Part shown: in pieces, positions 9,063-19,475 of the stretch
Layout of the letters: each line of letters starts with the position of its first letter
Numbering within the stretch: the stretch's first letter is position 1
DNA from: Ectopseudomonas chengduensis
GTDB taxonomy: Bacteria > Pseudomonadota > Gammaproteobacteria > Pseudomonadales > Pseudomonadaceae
Assembly (NCBI RefSeq): GCF_015712065.1
Contig: NZ_JACFYZ010000001.1
Location: 434,001 to 498,000, forward strand
Direction of reading: 5' to 3'
Length of the DNA: 64,000 bases
Position numbers and translations under genes: made by a program
The notes under the pieces: generated by a model
Seen by the model: only the letters and a program-made list of their open reading frames with translations
Database searches by the model: none
What the model was told of the DNA's origin: nothing

Positions 9063-10601
9063 TCAGTTGGTCATCGGCTCGGGCTGGATCGGATCGATCA
9101 GCACGGGCAGGCGCTGGCGCACCATGAGGTCAAGGATTTCGTCCTGCTTGTCGCCGAGGATGCCGGCGAGCTGGATGCCGCTGCTCTTGCGCGGCGCGAG
9201 CATCTTCACGCGGTACAGTTCGACCGACAGCGGCGAGTCGATGCTGATCGGGCTGGAGCCGTTACCGGCCAGGGTGCCGCCGACGACGATCATCGAGATC
9301 TTGGTGTCGAACGGGTCCAGTCGCAGGTCGCGGTCGGTGTCGGACAGGTCCTTGATGTGGCCATACACGCCGGTGAGCTGGTTCATCGCCGAGAGGTTGT
9401 CGTAGAGGCGGATGTTCTCGCTGTTGCGGATGCGGATGCCGTGGCGCTGGTTGCGCAGCACCTGGTTGCCCCACAGCAGGTTGTCGCCGCTCTCGTACAG
9501 GGTGATGCCGTCGGAGTGGTTGCCGTGCACGCGGTTGTAGGCGATCACGTTGCGCTCGCTGTTACGGTCGATGACCACCCCGGAGAGCTTGTTGTCGTAG
9601 CTCTCGTTGTTGATGATCCAGCTGTCGTTGACTTCGCGCGAGATGATGATGCCGTGTTTCTTTTTGGTGCCGAACACGGTGTTCTCGGCAATGATCAGGC
9701 CGTGCGAGCGGTCGTGCGGGTCGATGCCGTAGACGATGTTGTCGCGGTAGGTATTGCCCTTGATCACCACGTTTTGCGCTTCGTAGCAGTAGAAACCGTA
9801 CCAGTGGTCGACGAATTCCGAGTCGATCAGCCAGCCGGTCGGTTCCTCGCGTTGCAGGCGCTCATGCATGTTCGGCGTGTACTGGGTGATCGACACGCCG
9901 TAGGACTTGGAGTTGTCGTAGCCCAGGCTGGTGATCACGCTATTGGCGATATACAGCTCGCTGCCGCCCCAGGACACCAGGAACGGGCGAAACTCCTTGC
10001 CGTTGTCGCGCATGGTCGCCGGGCCGTTGTCGGCCTCGCGCCAGGCGGTGACGCGGGTGTCGGTGAGGAACATCAGGCCATCGTTGACCAGAAACGAACC
10101 GCGCTCCTGCGACAGACGCAGCTCACGGGTTTCCTTGCCGACATGCAGCGCCGCGCCTTCGGCGACGACGATGGGCAGGCGGGCGATGTACACACCCGGC
10201 TCCTGCTCGGCGAACTGGCTGTCGGGCAGCGCCTTGGCCAGATCCTGGGCGGTGACCAGGCCACCTTCGATGAAGATCGCCTGAGGCATGCCCTGCTGGC
10301 GCTTGATCCATTCGCGCAGGCGTTCGTTGCCACCGGTGAAGTCTTTCAGCGTGTCCTGGCGCAGCATGCGCCGTACCACTACCTGACCGCGTTTTTCACG
10401 CGGAATCTTGGCCAGCACGGCCTCCTTGGTGTAGCCGGACAGATCCGGCAGCGTGGGTGCTTCCATATGCAGTTCGTCCGCCGGTGCGCTACGCACGCGG
10501 TAGTCGAACTGGTGCTGAGTCGGCGGGTTGGCCTGGGCCAGGGTTGCGGTAAGGCACAGCGCGCCGAGCAGCAGGGGTAGGGCTAAGCCGTTGGGTTGCA
10601 T
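9063..10601 (-). CDS. algG: Mannuronan C5-epimerase AlgG
   Basis: 512 residues with a signal peptide ending AQA near residue 24. The parallel right-handed beta-helix shows repeated short Asn/Gly-rich turns, and the catalytic motif DPHD sits at residues 294-297. It converts beta-D-mannuronate to alpha-L-guluronate in polymannuronate in the periplasm and protects the chain from AlgL during transport. It lies between algE and algX in the normal operon order with 11-base gaps. Confidence 0.97.
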   Translation of the reverse strand: MQPNGLALPLLLGALCLTATLAQANPPTQHQFDYRVRSAPADELHMEAPTLPDLSGYTKEAVLAKIPREKRGQVVVRRMLRQDTLKDFTGGNERLREWIKRQQGMPQAIFIEGGLVTAQDLAKALPDSQFAEQEPGVYIARLPIVVAEGAALHVGKETRELRLSQERGSFLVNDGLMFLTDTRVTAWREADNGPATMRDNGKEFRPFLVSWGGSELYIANSVITSLGYDNSKSYGVSITQYTPNMHERLQREEPTGWLIDSEFVDHWYGFYCYEAQNVVIKGNTYRDNIVYGIDPHDRSHGLIIAENTVFGTKKKHGIIISREVNDSWIINNESYDNKLSGVVIDRNSERNVIAYNRVHGNHSDGITLYESGDNLLWGNQVLRNQRHGIRIRNSENIRLYDNLSAMNQLTGVYGHIKDLSDTDRDLRLDPFDTKISMIVVGGTLAGNGSSPISIDSPLSVELYRVKMLAPRKSSGIQLAGILGDKQDEILDLMVRQRLPVLIDPIQPEPMTN

Positions 10602-10612
10602 GATCCGATCCC

Positions 10613-12070
10613 TCAGAAGCGCCAGATGAAGTCGACGAAGGCGCGGTGCATCACCGAGTCGGTGCCGCTGCCGTAGGCGTCGCCGGGCAGGAACACGCCG
10701 GCGCGCAGGCGTACCAGGGCCGAACGGTCTTCCAGTTGTTCGGCGACGGTGGCCGGCAGCAGGCCCTGCTTGAAGTAGCGGGTCAGCACCAGATCGACTT
10801 CCTGGCCGATATCTTTCTCGCCAGCCACCAGCGGCGCGGTGATACCGCTGTCGCCGACGTCCTGATCGCCATCGACGCGCCAGAAGCGGTGATAGACGAC
10901 GCTGGCGTCGTAGTCCTGGCCCAGTTGCCAGGAGCTGAAGGCACTGGCCACCTGCAGGTTGGAGAGCTCGCCGCGGAAGGCTTCGCCATAGCGGTGCAGG
11001 CGCGATTCGACGCCGGTGAAATTGGCGCGGTTGCTGTGCAGGCCGGTCTGCATGAACTGGCGCGACTTGTCGTCGTCGCCACCGCCGCTGCCACGGGCAT
11101 AGGCGGCGCCGATCTTCCAGTTGTCATCGAGGCTGTAGCGCAGGCCCAGGTCCATGGCCCAGGCGTCGACGTCCTGGCTGCGCGAACCGGTGGCGATGCG
11201 GTCGCTGCCGACCACTTGCTGCTGCAACTGATCGGTATCACCCTGCAGCCAGGTCAGCTGCGCCCAGTAATTGAGACGGTTGCGCGAATTGCGCTCGAAG
11301 AAGCCGCCGTCGGCGTGCAGGCCGAACCAGGTCAGGTCACCGGTGTAGCGCTTGCTCAGCTCGTCGACACGCTCGCCGGGATTGGCCAGGCGGCCGTCGT
11401 CGCGGCTGTGATGCAGCTTGGCGCCGATGCGGTGGCCGGGCGTCCACTGGTAGTCGAGGCCGGCGAAGAAGTGGCGACGATCTTCGTCTTCGGGCGCCAG
11501 GTCGTCGAGGTCGGTGCGGTAGTCGGAGAAGCGCTCGGCGACGCCGACGTTGGCTTGCAGCAGGGTGGTATCGAAGCGCCAGTTGACCGCCTCGATGTTG
11601 GTGTCCCACCAGGTACCTTCGTTGCTACGCAGGCGCTGACGACCGACGCGCAGGTGCTCGCCGGGGTAGGCGGTGAGGCCGGCGTAGTCGACCCAGAATT
11701 CGCGCATGGCCAGGTAGCTCTTGTCCGGCTGGCGGGCGTCGCTGCGCTGCGTGCTGTCTTCACCGTCGTCCTGCAGCGGGTCGGTTTCGATGGTGTCGGT
11801 GGCGGTAACTGCCTGGCCCATGGCGAAGGCGCTCCAGTTGCCGCGTTCGCCGTAGGCCCAGGGGCGCAGGTCGAGACCGATACCGCTGACGTCGCCGCCC
11901 TCGCGGGTGCCGAGGTCGCGGTCGTCTTCCGATTGCGCGGTGATCTTCACATCCAGGCCGAAATTCTTCGGCGCATCCGCCGCCCAGGCGGCGCTGGCCG
12001 CCAGCAGGCTAGCGCTGAGGCCGAGCTGGCTGACGATACGGTTTAGCTGCATGCGTGCATCCTTGTTCAT
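10613..12070 (-). CDS. algE: Outer-membrane alginate export porin AlgE
   Basis: 485 residues. Signal peptide ends AWA near residue 30; the mature part is an 18-strand beta-barrel rich in alternating aromatic residues, ending FVDFIWRF with the C-terminal Phe expected for BAM substrates. The conserved segment [20 protein letters not shown] near the N-terminus matches known AlgE. The ATG at 12070 overlaps the algK stop (ATGA), which supports this start over Met7 and indicates translational coupling. Confidence 0.97.
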   Translation of the reverse strand: MNKDARMQLNRIVSQLGLSASLLAASAAWAADAPKNFGLDVKITAQSEDDRDLGTREGGDVSGIGLDLRPWAYGERGNWSAFAMGQAVTATDTIETDPLQDDGEDSTQRSDARQPDKSYLAMREFWVDYAGLTAYPGEHLRVGRQRLRSNEGTWWDTNIEAVNWRFDTTLLQANVGVAERFSDYRTDLDDLAPEDEDRRHFFAGLDYQWTPGHRIGAKLHHSRDDGRLANPGERVDELSKRYTGDLTWFGLHADGGFFERNSRNRLNYWAQLTWLQGDTDQLQQQVVGSDRIATGSRSQDVDAWAMDLGLRYSLDDNWKIGAAYARGSGGGDDDKSRQFMQTGLHSNRANFTGVESRLHRYGEAFRGELSNLQVASAFSSWQLGQDYDASVVYHRFWRVDGDQDVGDSGITAPLVAGEKDIGQEVDLVLTRYFKQGLLPATVAEQLEDRSALVRLRAGVFLPGDAYGSGTDSVMHRAFVDFIWRF

Positions 12071-13443
12071 GGCTGGCTGGCCTGCAGGGCGGCCTGCTGC
12101 TGCAGGACGATGCCGCGGGCATCGCGCTCTTCGCGCAGCAGGCGTTGGCCTTCGGCCAGTTGTGCCGGGGTCAGGCTCTCGGCCACCTCATGCGCCAGCT
12201 CGAAGGTCGGTGGCGTGTTGCGCGGCAGTGCCAGTTGGCTGAAGACATAGGCGTTGACCGGATTGGGCTTGACCCCGCGACCCTGGCTGAACATCTGCGC
12301 CAGGGCGAAGTCGGCACTGAGCTGGCCGGCGCGGGCAGCGCTGAGCAGGTGGTCGAGCGCCTGCTGGGCATAGACTTCGCCGAGGTAGCCGCGCAGGTAG
12401 ATCTGCCCCAGGTAGTAATTGGCGCTGGGTTCGCTGGGCGCGGCCTTGCGCAGGTGTTCTTCGGCCTTCTTCGGCTGTTGCGGCAGCAGCTTGCCTTCGT
12501 AGTACAGGCGTCCGAGCAGCAGTTCGGCACGCGGCAGGGCGGCCTCGCGGCCCTTCTCCAGGTAGCCGAGCAGGGTGTCGATATCGCCCTGGCCCGGATA
12601 GTCATAGAGCAGGCGCGCCAGGCTGACCCAGGCGGCCGGGTAGTTCGGCGCGATGGCCTCGAGCAGGTCCTGTGCCTGCTGCGGTTGCGGCTGGCCGACC
12701 TCAGGGTCGCTAAGGACTTGAGCCACGGACTCGACCTGGTTGGGCGAAACATTGCCGGCGCGGTAGCCCGCCAGCAGTTGGTCGATCAGGGCCTGGCGGT
12801 CGTCTTCGCGGTTCTGCTTCTGGTAGACGGTGGCCAGTTCGGCGTAGCAGGCGTCGTTGCTGGCCAGGCGTGCCTGGCAGATGCGCTCGATCTCGCCCAG
12901 GTGCTGATCGTAGGTGCCATCGGTGCGATACAGGAGAATCTGCGCCAGTTCTGCCTGCGGCAGGCCCTGCTGGCGCCAGTCTTGGATACGTTGCGCGAGG
13001 TTCATGGCGGGAAAGTCCTGTGGGTAGAACAGGTAGAGTTCGGTCAGCGGCAGCAGCGCACTGGGCTCGCGGGCCTGGGCTGCGCTTTCCAGCAGTTCGG
13101 CGGCCTCGCGGCGCTCGGCCAGGGTGCTGCCGGGCTTGCGCGCCAGCAGCTTGCCGAGGCGCGCCTTGGCGCGTGGCGAACCGTCCAGGGCCTGGCGGTA
13201 GATGCGCTCGGCCTCATCCAGATCCTGGGTCTGGCCGCCCGCTGCGTAGATGTCGGCCAGGCCGATCTGCGCGTTGCTGTAGCCCATCTCGGCGAGCTGA
13301 CGGAAATGCCATTCGGCAGTCTGCGCGTCGCCGCTCTGCAGGGCTTCGCGGGCCAGACGCTCATCCGGCAGGCCGGCGCAGCCGGCCAGCGTGGCGCTGA
13401 CGGCGAGGCCGAGCAGAGCAGGGCGAAGAAGGGGCATGCTCAC
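12067..13443 (-). CDS. algK: Outer-membrane lipoprotein AlgK, TPR-like
   Basis: 458 residues. The lipobox LAGC places the lipidated cysteine at position 22. The rest is alpha-helical Sel1/TPR-like repeats (for example [17 protein letters not shown] and [15 protein letters not shown]). AlgK scaffolds the periplasmic alginate complex and helps AlgE localise in the outer membrane. An alternative Met3 start would shorten the signal by two residues. Its stop codon overlaps the algE start. Confidence 0.96.
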   Translation of the reverse strand: MSMPLLRPALLGLAVSATLAGCAGLPDERLAREALQSGDAQTAEWHFRQLAEMGYSNAQIGLADIYAAGGQTQDLDEAERIYRQALDGSPRAKARLGKLLARKPGSTLAERREAAELLESAAQAREPSALLPLTELYLFYPQDFPAMNLAQRIQDWRQQGLPQAELAQILLYRTDGTYDQHLGEIERICQARLASNDACYAELATVYQKQNREDDRQALIDQLLAGYRAGNVSPNQVESVAQVLSDPEVGQPQPQQAQDLLEAIAPNYPAAWVSLARLLYDYPGQGDIDTLLGYLEKGREAALPRAELLLGRLYYEGKLLPQQPKKAEEHLRKAAPSEPSANYYLGQIYLRGYLGEVYAQQALDHLLSAARAGQLSADFALAQMFSQGRGVKPNPVNAYVFSQLALPRNTPPTFELAHEVAESLTPAQLAEGQRLLREERDARGIVLQQQAALQASQP

Positions 13444-13455
13444 GGCGTGATCTCC

Positions 13456-14619
13456 TTAGCGACCTGCCGCGACAGCGCGATCGACCAGCCAGCCCAGTGA
13501 CGGGCCACGGTCGATGACCACGTCCACCGGCTGCCCGGCGAGGCTGGCCGGCAGGGTGTCCTGCGGCTTGATCACCACGCGGATGTCCGAGCTCAGGCCG
13601 CCGTCATGCAGGGCGCTGCTGACGATCTCGCCGTGACGCGCCTGGTCTTCGCCGGCCACCTTGAAGGTCACTGGCGTGCCGGGGCGCGCCTGTTCCAGAT
13701 GGCGGTAGGGGAAGCTGGCGCTGACCGTGGCGATGCCGTCTTGCGGCACCAGTTCGAAGATCACGTCGCCCTTGCTGGCGAACTGACCGTCGGCCACCAG
13801 TTGGCGAGAAATCTTGCAATTGCACGGGCTGGTCAGGGTGCCCTGCATCTCGCGGGCGAACAGCGCTTCGATCTGGCTAGGTTCGAGCTGGTCTTCACCC
13901 AGGTGACCCTTGAGCATTTCCAGCATGCTGGTGGTGAAGGTGGCGATCGGCGCGCCTTTCTCGACGATGCCATCGGGCTGCGCCAGGCTCTGCACGCTGC
14001 CTTCACGCGGCATGGTCACCTGCAGCGCCGGCAGGCTGATCTGCGCGGACTGGGCGTGGGTGACGAAGTACAGGCCGTAGATCGACTTGCCGATGTAGCC
14101 GAAGGCGGCCAGACCGATGAGGAAGATCGCGCCGCTGAAGGTCACGGCGCGCAGGCGGCCGAACATGCCCATGCCACCGCCTGCGCCGTTCTTGCGCGCC
14201 TTGGTGAAGTTGTCGCGCTGGAGGATGTGCAGCACCTCGCCGACATTGACCAGTTCACCAGCCAGGTGTGCGCTGATCAGGTGGCGCAGGGCGGCGGCTT
14301 CTCGTGCGCCGAGGCCTTGGAACTGGCAGCCGACACGGTTGTGCTCCGGCTGTACCGAGTTGACCTGAAACTCCACGTCCAGGCCCAGCACCAGGCTGTC
14401 GAGCTGGAACTGCAACTGGCCGCGATGAAAATCGCCAACCTTGTGCGTGGTCTTTTCGTTGGTGAAGCTGAAACCGCCGGCGGAGATATCCTGCAGGCGC
14501 GCATCGATACGTTCGCCCTTGGCATTGGTGAAGCGCAAGCGCCCTGGCAGCTTGACGCGGGCATGCTGGCGCTGGGCCTCGGACTCATGGACGACGTTGT
14601 GATTGGCGACGGAGTTCAT
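13456..14619 (-). CDS. alg44: Alginate polymerase co-subunit Alg44 with c-di-GMP-binding PilZ domain
   Basis: 387 residues. The N-terminal PilZ domain has the c-di-GMP-binding residues in the expected places: Arg17 and Arg21 (RxxxR) and DxSxxG at 44-49. One transmembrane segment lies at about residues 159-180, followed by a periplasmic HlyD/MFP-like domain. It binds c-di-GMP in the cytoplasm and activates Alg8, so polymer synthesis is controlled post-translationally by this second messenger. Confidence 0.97.
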   Translation of the reverse strand: MNSVANHNVVHESEAQRQHARVKLPGRLRFTNAKGERIDARLQDISAGGFSFTNEKTTHKVGDFHRGQLQFQLDSLVLGLDVEFQVNSVQPEHNRVGCQFQGLGAREAAALRHLISAHLAGELVNVGEVLHILQRDNFTKARKNGAGGGMGMFGRLRAVTFSGAIFLIGLAAFGYIGKSIYGLYFVTHAQSAQISLPALQVTMPREGSVQSLAQPDGIVEKGAPIATFTTSMLEMLKGHLGEDQLEPSQIEALFAREMQGTLTSPCNCKISRQLVADGQFASKGDVIFELVPQDGIATVSASFPYRHLEQARPGTPVTFKVAGEDQARHGEIVSSALHDGGLSSDIRVVIKPQDTLPASLAGQPVDVVIDRGPSLGWLVDRAVAAGR

Positions 14620-14645
14620 GGTGGCTAATTCCTATTCGAGTACGG

Positions 14646-16127
14646 TCACACCAGCGCCAGCAGCGCGGCGATGAAGACACAGGAGGCAGAGAAGGTCATG
14701 GCACGCGACGACCAGCTGTTGAACCAGTTGGCGAAGCTGGACAGGCCGCGGTTGAGCTTGGTGTTCTGGCGCGTCCAGGATTGCTGGTCGAGGCGGAAGA
14801 ACACGTAGATCTTCACCATCGCGCCAACGATCTGGTTGTAATAGAGCAGCGCCGGGTAGGCCGGACCGATACGGTGGCCGGAGAGCATCAGCAGCAGCGT
14901 CAGAATCAGCCGTGTGCTACCGATCCACAGCAGGTAGATCAGCAGGTACATCAGGCTGTACTTGATGCTGGCGATGATCGCTACGCACAGGCCCAGCAGG
15001 CAGGTCCACATCGACACGCGCTGGTCGAACAGCACCAGGCTGGTGAAGGCGCCGAGGCGACCCATACCCAGACGCAGGGCGCGCGAGTTCTGCCGCAGGT
15101 TGTTGCCGTACCAGCGGAACATCAGCTTGCGGCTGGCCTTGATGAAACTCTTCTCCGGCGGGTGCTCGACCGTATTGATCGCCGCATCCGGCACGTAGAA
15201 GGTGTCGTAGCCCAGGCGCATCAGGCTGTACCAGCTGGACTTGTCGTCACCGGTGAGGAACTGGAAGCGGCCGAGGCGCCAGTGCTCCAGGTGATCGCTT
15301 TCCACGTCGCGGATGAACTCGGGGTCGGTCACCACGCTGGCGCGGAACACCGACATGCGTCCGGTCATGGTCAGCACGCGCTTGGAGAGGGCCATTGAGC
15401 ACATGTTGAGGTGGCGCTGGGCGAAGCGCAGCTTGTGCCATTCGCTCATCAGGTAGCTGCCGCGTACCTCGCAGAACTCGTTGGTGGTCAGCCCGCCGAC
15501 GTTGGGGAAGAGCTTGAACCAGGGCACGCATTTACGTACCACTTCAGGCTCGAGCACGGTGTCGCCGTCGATCACCGCCACCACCGCATCGCGGTCCGGC
15601 ATCTGCCGGGAGATGGCGCGAAAACCGTAGGCCAGGCCATCACGCTTGCCGGTGCCGGGGATGCGCACGATGTCCAGGGTGACATGCGCCGGCGGCTCGG
15701 CCTGAGCCCAGAGGTTCTTGATCAGCAACTCATCGGAGAGCTCGACGATCGAGCACACCACGGTGCACGGATAGCCGCAGTCGATGGCTTCGCGAATCAC
15801 CGAGCGGTAGACCATGGCGGTGGTCAGCGCCTCGATGCGGAAACTGGTGACCAGCAGGAACACATGAGAGGGGTCGGCGTCCTTGCCGAGTTTTGTAACC
15901 TTGCGGCGATACCAGGGGTAGACCAGGTAAAGGAACAGGCAGCCGCGCACGAAGTGCATGGCGCCCATGGAATAGCGCCAGATGCCGACAATGCCGATGA
16001 GCAGGATGAAATCCCGCGCTTCGGGGTCGAACACCGTGCGTGGCAGGGCCAGTGCCAGCAGCATCAGCAGGCTGAGATAGAGCATCCAGCCGCTGGCTTG
16101 GTTGAGGCCGTTCTTGAGCTTGTCCAT
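14646..16127 (-). CDS. alg8: Mannuronan synthase Alg8, family 2 glycosyltransferase
   Basis: 493 residues. Transmembrane segments lie near the N-terminus (about residues 12-60) and at the C-terminus. The cytoplasmic GT2 domain contains [10 protein letters not shown] (DxD-type metal/UDP-sugar motif), ESDHLEHW with the probable catalytic Asp, and [11 protein letters not shown] equivalent to the QxxRW motif of processive synthases. It polymerises GDP-mannuronate into polymannuronate while moving the chain across the inner membrane, activated by Alg44 with c-di-GMP. Confidence 0.97.
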   Translation of the reverse strand: MDKLKNGLNQASGWMLYLSLLMLLALALPRTVFDPEARDFILLIGIVGIWRYSMGAMHFVRGCLFLYLVYPWYRRKVTKLGKDADPSHVFLLVTSFRIEALTTAMVYRSVIREAIDCGYPCTVVCSIVELSDELLIKNLWAQAEPPAHVTLDIVRIPGTGKRDGLAYGFRAISRQMPDRDAVVAVIDGDTVLEPEVVRKCVPWFKLFPNVGGLTTNEFCEVRGSYLMSEWHKLRFAQRHLNMCSMALSKRVLTMTGRMSVFRASVVTDPEFIRDVESDHLEHWRLGRFQFLTGDDKSSWYSLMRLGYDTFYVPDAAINTVEHPPEKSFIKASRKLMFRWYGNNLRQNSRALRLGMGRLGAFTSLVLFDQRVSMWTCLLGLCVAIIASIKYSLMYLLIYLLWIGSTRLILTLLLMLSGHRIGPAYPALLYYNQIVGAMVKIYVFFRLDQQSWTRQNTKLNRGLSSFANWFNSWSSRAMTFSASCVFIAALLALV

Positions 16128-16178
16128 ATGCGTCTCCGAGTACCTGCACGCGCTGGGCGCGCAGGTACGTTCGGGTCC

Positions 16179-17489
16179 TTACCAGCAGATGCCTTCGGCC
16201 ACGCCATTGCTGGCGTGGGGCATGAAACCGACCAGGTCGATCACCCGCTTGCCGCTCGGCGCCTGCTCGGCCAGCTTGGCGAAACGCTCGTCGCTGTTGC
16301 CCAGCACGATGATGTCGGCCTTGGCCACCACGTCGTCCAGGTCACTGTTGAGCAGCGAGGAGACGTGCGGGATCTTCGACTCGATGTACTCCTTGTTGGC
16401 GCCGTGGACGCGGGCGTACTCGACGTTGCGGTCGTAGATGCTCAGGTCGAAACCCTTGCCGATGAGCATTTCTGCCAGTTCCACCTGCGGGCTTTCGCGC
16501 AGGTCATCGGTGCCGGCCTTGAAGCTCAGGCCGAGCAGGGCGACCTTGCGCGAATCGTGGCTGGCGATGATGTCGAAGGCCTTCTGCACCTGGGCGGCGT
16601 TGCTGCGCATCAGCGAACCGATCAGCGGCGCTTCCACGTCCAGGCTGCCGGCGCGGTAGTTCAGCGCGCGCACGTCCTTGGGCAGGCAGGAGCCGCCGAA
16701 GGCGAAGCCGGGCTTCATGTAGTACTTGGACAGGTTGAGCTTGTGGTCCTGGCAAACCACGTCCATCACCTCGCGGCCGTCGACGCCGACTGCCTTGGCG
16801 ATGTTGCCGATCTCGTTGGCGAAGGTGACCTTGGCCGCATGCCAGACGTTGCAGGTGTACTTGATCATCTCGGCGACTTCGATGTCCTTGCGGATTATCG
16901 GTGCGTCGAGCTCTTCGTAGATGCTTGCCAACAGGTCGCCGGAAGCCTTGTCCAGCTCACCGATGACGGTCATCGGCGGGAAGTCGTAGTCCTTGATCGC
17001 GGTGCTTTCACGGAGGAACTCGGGGTTCACCGCCAGGCCGAAGTCGACGCCAGCCTTCTTGCCCGAGCAGTCTTCCAGAATCGGTAGTACCACGTTCTTG
17101 GCGGTGCCTGGCAGCACGGTGCTGCGGACCACCACGGTGTGGCGCTCGTTCTTGTCGCGCATGGCCATGCCGATCTCGCGGCACACGCCTTCGATGTAGT
17201 TCAGCTCCAGGTCGCCGTTCTTCTTGCTCGGCGTGCCGACGCAGATGAACGACACATCACTTTCCAGAACGGCAGCGGCGACGTCGGTGGTGCCGCGCAG
17301 GCGACCCTGACGCAGCCCCTGTTGCAGCAGTTCTTCCAGACCGGGTTCAACGATGGGCGATTTGCCGTTGTTGATCAGGTCGATCTTGTTCGCGGAGATA
17401 TCCACGCCAATCACGTCGTGACCGCGTGCCGACAAACAGCCGGCACAAACGGCACCTACATAACCCAAACCGAAGATACTGATTCGCAT
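16179..17489 (-). CDS. algD: GDP-mannose 6-dehydrogenase AlgD
   Basis: 436 residues, the same length as P. aeruginosa AlgD, when started at 17489 (MRISIFGLGYVGAV); an in-frame extension to 17522 is not supported. It has the N-terminal NAD-binding GLGYVG fingerprint, and the catalytic Cys268 lies in GFAFGGSCLPKD. It oxidises GDP-mannose to GDP-mannuronate, the committed and most tightly regulated step of alginate synthesis. It is the first gene of the operon, preceded by a long regulatory region. Confidence 0.98.
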   Translation of the reverse strand: MRISIFGLGYVGAVCAGCLSARGHDVIGVDISANKIDLINNGKSPIVEPGLEELLQQGLRQGRLRGTTDVAAAVLESDVSFICVGTPSKKNGDLELNYIEGVCREIGMAMRDKNERHTVVVRSTVLPGTAKNVVLPILEDCSGKKAGVDFGLAVNPEFLRESTAIKDYDFPPMTVIGELDKASGDLLASIYEELDAPIIRKDIEVAEMIKYTCNVWHAAKVTFANEIGNIAKAVGVDGREVMDVVCQDHKLNLSKYYMKPGFAFGGSCLPKDVRALNYRAGSLDVEAPLIGSLMRSNAAQVQKAFDIIASHDSRKVALLGLSFKAGTDDLRESPQVELAEMLIGKGFDLSIYDRNVEYARVHGANKEYIESKIPHVSSLLNSDLDDVVAKADIIVLGNSDERFAKLAEQAPSGKRVIDLVGFMPHASNGVAEGICW

Positions 17490-17551
17490 GGTATTCACCT
17501 CGTCCGTTCGATGCAGTTTCAAATACTGGCCTTATGGCCAAAACTAGTCCG

Positions 17552-17582
17552 TGAACTTGCTGCTTTAATACGAGCAAGTTCA
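17552..17582. promoter_or_regulatory. Perfect 10-bp inverted repeat upstream of algD
   Basis: Arms TGAACTTGCT (17552-17561) and AGCAAGTTCA (17573-17582) are exact reverse complements separated by 11 bases, about 63-93 bases upstream of the algD ATG. Both arms contain GAACTT, the AlgU -35 hexamer, in opposite orientation, but no matching -10 is seen at the right distance. It may be an operator or an mRNA leader hairpin. Confidence 0.6.
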
Positions 17583-17860
17583 TTCAGGCATAAATAGAGT
17601 GGGGCGCCGGAAGTGGCACCAAATGTGGGCCTTTATATTGAAAGGTGGCCCTTTGATGTTGTCGCTGTCGCCTCGCTTGAGGCCTCTATCTCGGTACTGT
17701 GACGGGTTGCTATATCTCCCTTTGAAATACACGAACTTTTCTTTGGGTGAAGCTGTCCGGCGAAAGTTAATTCGCTATCTGGCAGTTTCAAGTGTTCAGA
17801 AAGTTATGTATTGAAATGTGTTACGGGCTGTATGAGTAGCGGCCCTTTCGGATAGTTCCT

Positions 17861-17894
17861 ACCGTTCGTCCTGAAGCTGAACCGAAGCTGAACG
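17861..17894 (+). promoter_or_regulatory. AlgR-like site with adjoining tandem 11-mers
   Basis: ACCGTTCGTC at 17861-17870 equals the AlgR-binding core known from the P. aeruginosa algD promoter, and sits about 372 bases upstream of the ATG, in the range of the distal AlgR sites. It is followed at once by two near-identical 11-mers, GAAGCTGAACC and GAAGCTGAACG (17873-17894). Binding is inferred only from the motif. Confidence 0.6.
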
Positions 17895-18198
17895 GCTAAT
17901 TTGATTGCAATATAATGGCAAGTTGCAAAATGCATGATGGCAATATGTCCATTAATGCGCTCGAAACTATCCGATAACTTAACGGGGCAATAAGTTCTGT
18001 GGAAAGTACGCTCGCGCTGAAACTGTGATGCCAAACAGGTTTTGAGAATCAAACGCAACGGCGAGGGAATTTTTGTCAGGCGCAGCGCTCAGGGCGCAAC
18101 GAAGCGGCAGGGCGAGGAAGGAGGGGGGGGTGGCAAGCGCAGCGGCCGAACCCATGCAGCAGCCGATGAGCGGTGCATGGGGTTGGCCGGTGTAGGGG

Positions 18199-18978
18199 TC
18201 AGTCTTGCGGCTGGTCGCGTAGGAAAACCAGGCTGTCGGCCTTGGAATGCTCGGCCGAATAACGATAGCCCTGATAGTTGAAGTCCTTCAGGCCCTCGGG
18301 GTTGGTCAGCCGCTCCTTGATCACGTAGCGCGCCATCAGGCCACGGGCCTTCTTGGCGTAGAAGCTGATGATCTTGTACTGGCCGTTCTTCAGATCCTTG
18401 AACTCGGTATCGATGAGGCGTGCGTTCAGCGCCTTGCGCTTGACCGCGCCGAAGTACTCGTTGGAGGCCAGATTGAGCAGCACGTCGTCGCCCTGGGCAG
18501 CCAGCGCTTCGTTCAGCCAGCCGCTGATGCGTTCGCCCCAGAAGGCATACAGATCCTTGCCGCGCACGTTGGCCAGCTTGGTGCCCATTTCCAGGCGATA
18601 GGCCTGCATCAGGTCCAGCGGGCGCAGCACGCCGTAAAGGCCGGAGAGCATGCGCAGGTGAGTCTGGGCGAAGTCGAAGTCAGCTTCGGAGAAATCCTCG
18701 GCGTTCAGCCCGGTGTACACGTCGCCCTTGAATGCCAGCAGCGCCTGCTTGGCGTTGGACGGATTGAACGGCCGTTCCCAACTGCCGAAACGCGCGGCAT
18801 TGAGGCCGGCGAGTTTGTCCGACAGATGCATGAGCTCGGCGATCTGCGCCGGGCTGAAATCACGCAGCTGGGCGATCAGCTCCTGGGCGTGGTCGAGGTG
18901 TTCGGGTTGGGTGAAGCGCGGGGTGGCAGGCGGCGTCTCGTAGTCGAGGGTCTTGGCCGGTGAAATCACCATCAGCAT
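18199..18978 (-). CDS. yaaA: Peroxide stress protein YaaA (DUF328/UPF0246)
   Basis: 259 residues beginning [14 protein letters not shown] and containing the conserved segments [21 protein letters not shown] and NLASNEYF of the YaaA family. In Escherichia coli YaaA lowers free iron during hydrogen peroxide stress and limits oxidative DNA damage. The protein is cytoplasmic with no signal peptide. In P. aeruginosa the homologue also neighbours algD, so the adjacency is conserved. Confidence 0.95.
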   Translation of the reverse strand: MLMVISPAKTLDYETPPATPRFTQPEHLDHAQELIAQLRDFSPAQIAELMHLSDKLAGLNAARFGSWERPFNPSNAKQALLAFKGDVYTGLNAEDFSEADFDFAQTHLRMLSGLYGVLRPLDLMQAYRLEMGTKLANVRGKDLYAFWGERISGWLNEALAAQGDDVLLNLASNEYFGAVKRKALNARLIDTEFKDLKNGQYKIISFYAKKARGLMARYVIKERLTNPEGLKDFNYQGYRYSAEHSKADSLVFLRDQPQD

Positions 18979-19475
18979 GTGCGGAGTCTCCAGAAAGCGT
19001 GACGGCGATTCTAGAGGTCAGGGGACGGCAAGACCACCTATCGGGGTGATTGAGAAGAACCGATGCGCGACTGTTGTAGGAGCGAGCTTTGCTCGCGAAG
19101 CGGTTGCCAGCAATGAGCAGGGGCGAAGCGTTACCTGCACCTGATTGGCGCGGCATGCTGCAAGTGGGAGCGGGTAAGGGAGGCGAGTTACAGCAGGTAG
19201 GACTTCGGACTTTAACGGGGTGCTGGCGGCTCGCCAAGCACTATCTGTCGCCTCTGCAAATAAACCTGTGTGGCGATAAAAAAACGTTTTTCTGTCATGT
19301 GAATTGGAGTAATAAAAAAGCAAGACCGCCGAAACCTGCATACAGGTGGCGGCCATTGGCCCTCACCTTGCTTGCCACCTTTCGGCCCCGACCTGAAAAA
19401 GTCGGCGGTCTCTGTCCGGCGCAGCACCGCCCCAGGTATTGCGTCGTCTGGCTACTACAAGAAGGTGACCGACGT
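18979..19475. other. Intergenic region yaaA-phoH, one short repeat, no gene seen
   Basis: These 497 bases separate the divergent yaaA and phoH-like genes. They contain a palindromic repeat at 19075-19103 and A/T runs near 19277-19290. An open frame continuous with phoH upstream of 19476 has no start signal or family similarity. Promoters for both genes are expected here but none is clear. Confidence 0.6.
19075..19103. repeat. Palindromic repeat TGTAGGAGCGAGCTTTGCTC type
   Basis: A short hairpin starting TGTAGGAGCGAGC with its complement GCTCGCG. A relative lies at 44976-45005, and GGAGCGGCTT...AGCCGC variants lie at 20950 and 44864. Confidence 0.75.

Larger units (their letters stand above)
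17490..18198 (-). promoter_or_regulatory. Upstream control region of the alginate operon (709 bp, no gene)
   Basis: This long, comparatively AT-rich gap between algD and yaaA holds no convincing gene; the open frames at 17599-17814 and 17804-18058 have no ribosome binding site or recognisable product. In pseudomonads such regions bind AlgR, AlgB, AmrZ and others and carry an AlgU (sigma-22) promoter. Two structures are visible: a perfect inverted repeat at 17552-17582 and an AlgR-like core at 17861-17870. I could not identify a confident AlgU -35/-10 pair. Confidence 0.7.

Noticed and set aside
12055..13500. Long plus-strand open frame across algK
   Set aside because: Antisense shadow of algK.
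17552..17582. AlgU promoter of algD within the inverted repeat
   Set aside because: GAACTT is present but the sequence 16-17 bases downstream does not fit the AlgU -10.
17599..17814. 71-codon plus-strand frame in the algD control region
   Set aside because: No ribosome binding site, no recognisable product, lies in a known type of regulatory region.
19089..19475. N-terminal extension of the PIN-PhoH protein
   Set aside because: The extra 129 codons have no start signal, include a palindromic repeat and do not belong to the family.
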